Source: Verrucomicrobiota bacterium | Lineage (GTDB): Bacteria; Verrucomicrobiota; Verrucomicrobiia; Limisphaerales; JADLHS01 | Direction: 5' to 3' | NCBI GenBank assembly: GCA_025360895.1 | Contig: JANYBF010000441.1 | Span: 1 to 7,429 of the forward strand | Length of the DNA: 7,429 nt | Shown: piece after piece, positions 5,663 through 7,429 of the stretch | How positions within the stretch are numbered: the first letter of the stretch is position 1 | How the letters are laid out: the number at the start of each line of letters is the position of its first letter | Program-made: the position numbers and the translations under genes | Notes under the pieces: generated by a model | The model's input: only the letters and a program-made list of their open reading frames with translations | Database searches by the model: none | What the model was told of the DNA's origin: nothing

Positions 5663-6925
5663 ATGAAACAAAAACTCCCGGACCATAGCGTACATCAACC
5701 CGTGGCAGACGTTCCCAACCAACCCGCTGCGTCCAGCATTTTCACCCGCCGCTCTTTCTTGCAGACGATCGGCGTCACGGCGGCGGGCTTGGGCTTGGCG
5801 TCGGTCGCCCAGGCCGAGGAAAAACCGATCCAAGGTTTTGAGAAAACAGTTGAACACCCAGGCGCCTCGGCTGGATGGAAGCCGGTTTCCGACCGCAAGA
5901 TTCGCGTGGGCCTCGTCGGTTACGGGGTCTGTAAGTTTGCGGCGGCGTTTGGTTTTCAAGACCATCCGAACGTCGAAGTCGTGGCCGTCAGTGATCTTTT
6001 CCCCGACCGCTGTGCCGAATTGGCCAAGGTGACGCGTTGCGCAAAAACTTATCCCTCGCTCGAAGGACTGGTGAAGGACGACCGCATCGAAGCGGTGTTT
6101 GTGGCGACCGACGCGCCAAGTCATGCCCGGCATTGCATCGAGGTACTTAAGCACGACAAACATGTTGCCACAGCGGTGCCGGCGGTGTTCGGCTCGCTCA
6201 AGGATGCCGACCGTTTGTTTGCCGCCGTCAAGGCCAGCGGTCGCAAATACATGATGTTCGAGACGTCCTGTTTCCACGAAGAGCTTTACGCGATGCGTCA
6301 GATCTATAACGCCGGCGGACTTGGCCAGCTCGTGTATTCCGAAGGCGAATATTATCACTACATGGAGGAACCCATTGACTCCTATCAGGGCTGGCGGATA
6401 GGACTGCCGCCGCAATGGTATCCGACGCATTCGAATGCTTACTACGTCGGTGTGACTGGCGGAAGTTTCACCGAAGTCTCCTGCCTGGGCATGCCCAGCC
6501 GGATTCAACATCTGCAACCGGCAAACAACCGCTATCGTAATGCTTTCGGCACTGAGATTGCCCTGTTCCGCACCAGCGAAGCCGGTATGGCGAGGATGGC
6601 GGTGAGCTGGGATACGTCCGGTGCCAGTGGGGAAATGGGTCGGGTGCGCGGACAAAAAGGTTCATACTACGGCAAATACGAGGGACTTGAGAAAAAGCTG
6701 CCACCCACCAATCGTCCGCCGCTTCCGCCCGGCGTGGCGGGCGGCGGACACGGGGGCTCGCACGGTTATCTTATGAACGAATTCGTCACCGCCATCCTGC
6801 AGGACCGCAAGCCGCTGGTGGATATTGCCATGGCTCTAAACATGACGGTAGCGGGCATTGTGGCGCACCAATCCGCCGTGAAGAACGGCAAACTGTTGAA
6901 AATCCCGCAATACAAAATTTTATAA
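5663..6925 (+). CDS. Tat-exported Gfo/Idh/MocA-family oxidoreductase
   Basis: A 420-residue protein. A twin-arginine signal is at 28-51 (TRRSFLQTIGVTAAGLGLASVAQA), preceded by a long polar N-region and with likely cleavage after A51, so it should fold with its NAD(P) cofactor before export. The Rossmann segment is RVGLVGYGVCKFAAAFGFQ at about 81-99, followed by VEVVAVSDLFPDR. The C-terminal domain contains EGEYYHYMEE, GWRIGLPPQWYPTHSNAYY (244-262) and GGSFTEVSCLG, typical of a Gfo/Idh subgroup abundant in Verrucomicrobia and Planctomycetes. Two departures are notable: the third glycine of GxGxxG is K91, and the usual EKP is replaced by TAVPA at 170-174. Family members oxidise or epimerise sugars or cyclitols; the substrate is unknown. 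ATG at 5663 is chosen; a TTG directly before it adds one residue. The gene overlaps the tail of the transposase-remnant frame and leads into the hydrolase gene. Confidence 0.87.
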   Translation: MKQKLPDHSVHQPVADVPNQPAASSIFTRRSFLQTIGVTAAGLGLASVAQAEEKPIQGFEKTVEHPGASAGWKPVSDRKIRVGLVGYGVCKFAAAFGFQDHPNVEVVAVSDLFPDRCAELAKVTRCAKTYPSLEGLVKDDRIEAVFVATDAPSHARHCIEVLKHDKHVATAVPAVFGSLKDADRLFAAVKASGRKYMMFETSCFHEELYAMRQIYNAGGLGQLVYSEGEYYHYMEEPIDSYQGWRIGLPPQWYPTHSNAYYVGVTGGSFTEVSCLGMPSRIQHLQPANNRYRNAFGTEIALFRTSEAGMARMAVSWDTSGASGEMGRVRGQKGSYYGKYEGLEKKLPPTNRPPLPPGVAGGGHGGSHGYLMNEFVTAILQDRKPLVDIAMALNMTVAGIVAHQSAVKNGKLLKIPQYKIL

Positions 6926-6971
6926 TCATCACCGCTGGCGGCGAATTCCGCTAGGAAATAGGAAAACCATT

Positions 6972-7429
6972 TTGGGCCTGGTCGCCTTGGGAGTTGCCAC
7001 CACGATTGGTTCCGCCGAAAATCCGGTCGTGGCCCAAACCAATCAAAGCGCCGCCCAGCGCTGGTTGCGATCCGCCGAGATCGCGCCGCCGTTCAAAATT
7101 CCAGCGGATCAGCTTGCCTGGGAACGGCAGCGGCAACAGGTGCGAGCGCAACTGGGGGAATTGTCGGACAAACTGCCGGCGCGGCCGAAAGTTCCCAAAG
7201 TCGGGACGCTCGCCTGGAAGGATCGCGGAGATTACCTGCTCGAAAGATTTCAATTCGACAACGGGGCCGGGGCGACCGTTCCTGGCTGTCTCCTGTTGCC
7301 GAAAAATGTTTCCGGGAAGTCGCCGGCAATTCTTTACTGCCACTGGCACGGCGGTGAATACGACATCGGCAAGGAAGAGCTGTTTCAGGCCAAACATACG
7401 CCGGAAGCGCCGGGCCCGGCCTTCGCAAA
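6972..7429 (+). CDS. Exported alpha/beta hydrolase, N-terminal part (cut by window edge; no ATG start)
   Basis: An open frame of about 152 codons to the window edge. It opens with a hydrophobic signal-like stretch (GLVALGVATTIGSAE), then a helical region (RWLRSAEIAPPFKIP; QLAWERQRQQVRAQLGELSDKLP). The start of an alpha/beta hydrolase core follows: YLLERFQFDNGAGATVPGCLLLP, then SPAILYCHWHGGEYDIGKEEL, where HWHGG (124-128) is the expected oxyanion-hole strand. This resembles exported acetyl-xylan-esterase or dienelactone-hydrolase-like proteins of Verrucomicrobia; the catalytic Ser, Asp and His lie beyond the window. The start is uncertain. The frame is open from 6900 but holds no ATG or GTG; TTG at 6972 has GGAAAA at 6961-6966 upstream. 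Upstream in-frame residues RKTI would give the positive charge a signal peptide needs, so the true start may be a rare codon, or a mutated one. Probably co-transcribed with the oxidoreductase. Confidence 0.74.
   Translation, partial: MGLVALGVATTIGSAENPVVAQTNQSAAQRWLRSAEIAPPFKIPADQLAWERQRQQVRAQLGELSDKLPARPKVPKVGTLAWKDRGDYLLERFQFDNGAGATVPGCLLLPKNVSGKSPAILYCHWHGGEYDIGKEELFQAKHTPEAPGPAFA

Noticed and set aside
5314..5688. An intact 124-residue helix-turn-helix protein
   Set aside because: It starts at TTG in the middle of a transposase motif whose first residues are in another frame, and its C-terminal half resembles nothing. A decayed transposase explains it better.
5654..6655. A 333-codon open frame on the minus strand
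   Set aside because: It lies wholly antisense to the strong Gfo/Idh/MocA gene; its translation shows no recognisable domain. GC-biased codon use of the real gene explains the absence of stops.

Overview
The window looks like chromosomal DNA from a free-living bacterium, most likely Verrucomicrobiota (Limisphaerales/Pedosphaera-like), with Planctomycetota as the second choice. This rests on moderately high GC, a Tat-exported Gfo/Idh/MocA oxidoreductase next to an exported alpha/beta hydrolase, weak Shine-Dalgarno sequences, and an intergenic tract of short degenerate repeats of a kind I associate with these phyla. The assignment is inference; no rRNA or other marker gene is present.

Layout. 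(1) Positions 1-244, minus strand: the N-terminal part of a small secreted protein, cut by the window edge. (2) 245-585: a gene-free divergent region full of short direct and inverted repeats. (3) 586-1220: a type II toxin-antitoxin pair, a small antitoxin overlapping a PIN-domain RNase toxin by ATGA. (4) 1243-2546: an ECF-like sigma factor and a one-pass membrane anti-sigma-like protein, in the same direction and closely spaced after the toxin. (5) 2547-2683: a leader with two hairpins. (6) 2684-5274: two genes overlapping by GTGA, a sugar-phosphate cyclase of the EboD type and an alkaline-phosphatase-superfamily protein of the EboF type. (7) 5275 to about 5560: a frameshifted remnant of an IS630-type transposase. 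(8) 5663-6925: a Tat-signal Gfo/Idh/MocA oxidoreductase, followed 46 bases later by the start of an exported alpha/beta hydrolase that runs off the right edge and has no ATG start.

The most interesting part is the EboD-EboF pair. In ebo/edb clusters (known from cyanobacteria, eustigmatophyte plastids, Pseudomonas and Bacteroidetes) these genes usually travel with eboA, eboB (TatD), eboC (UbiA prenyltransferase) and eboE (TIM barrel). Here D and F are translationally coupled with no E between them and no A, B or C upstream, so this is either a reduced two-gene version or the rest lies elsewhere. The EboF-like protein keeps the Thr nucleophile position but has lost most canonical metal ligands, which raises the question of whether it is a hydrolase at all.

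The four genes from 586 to 2546 may form one transcription unit, joining a toxin-antitoxin module to a sigma/anti-sigma regulatory pair. The right-hand genes look like a separate export-based carbohydrate-degradation locus, separated from the ebo pair by transposon debris.
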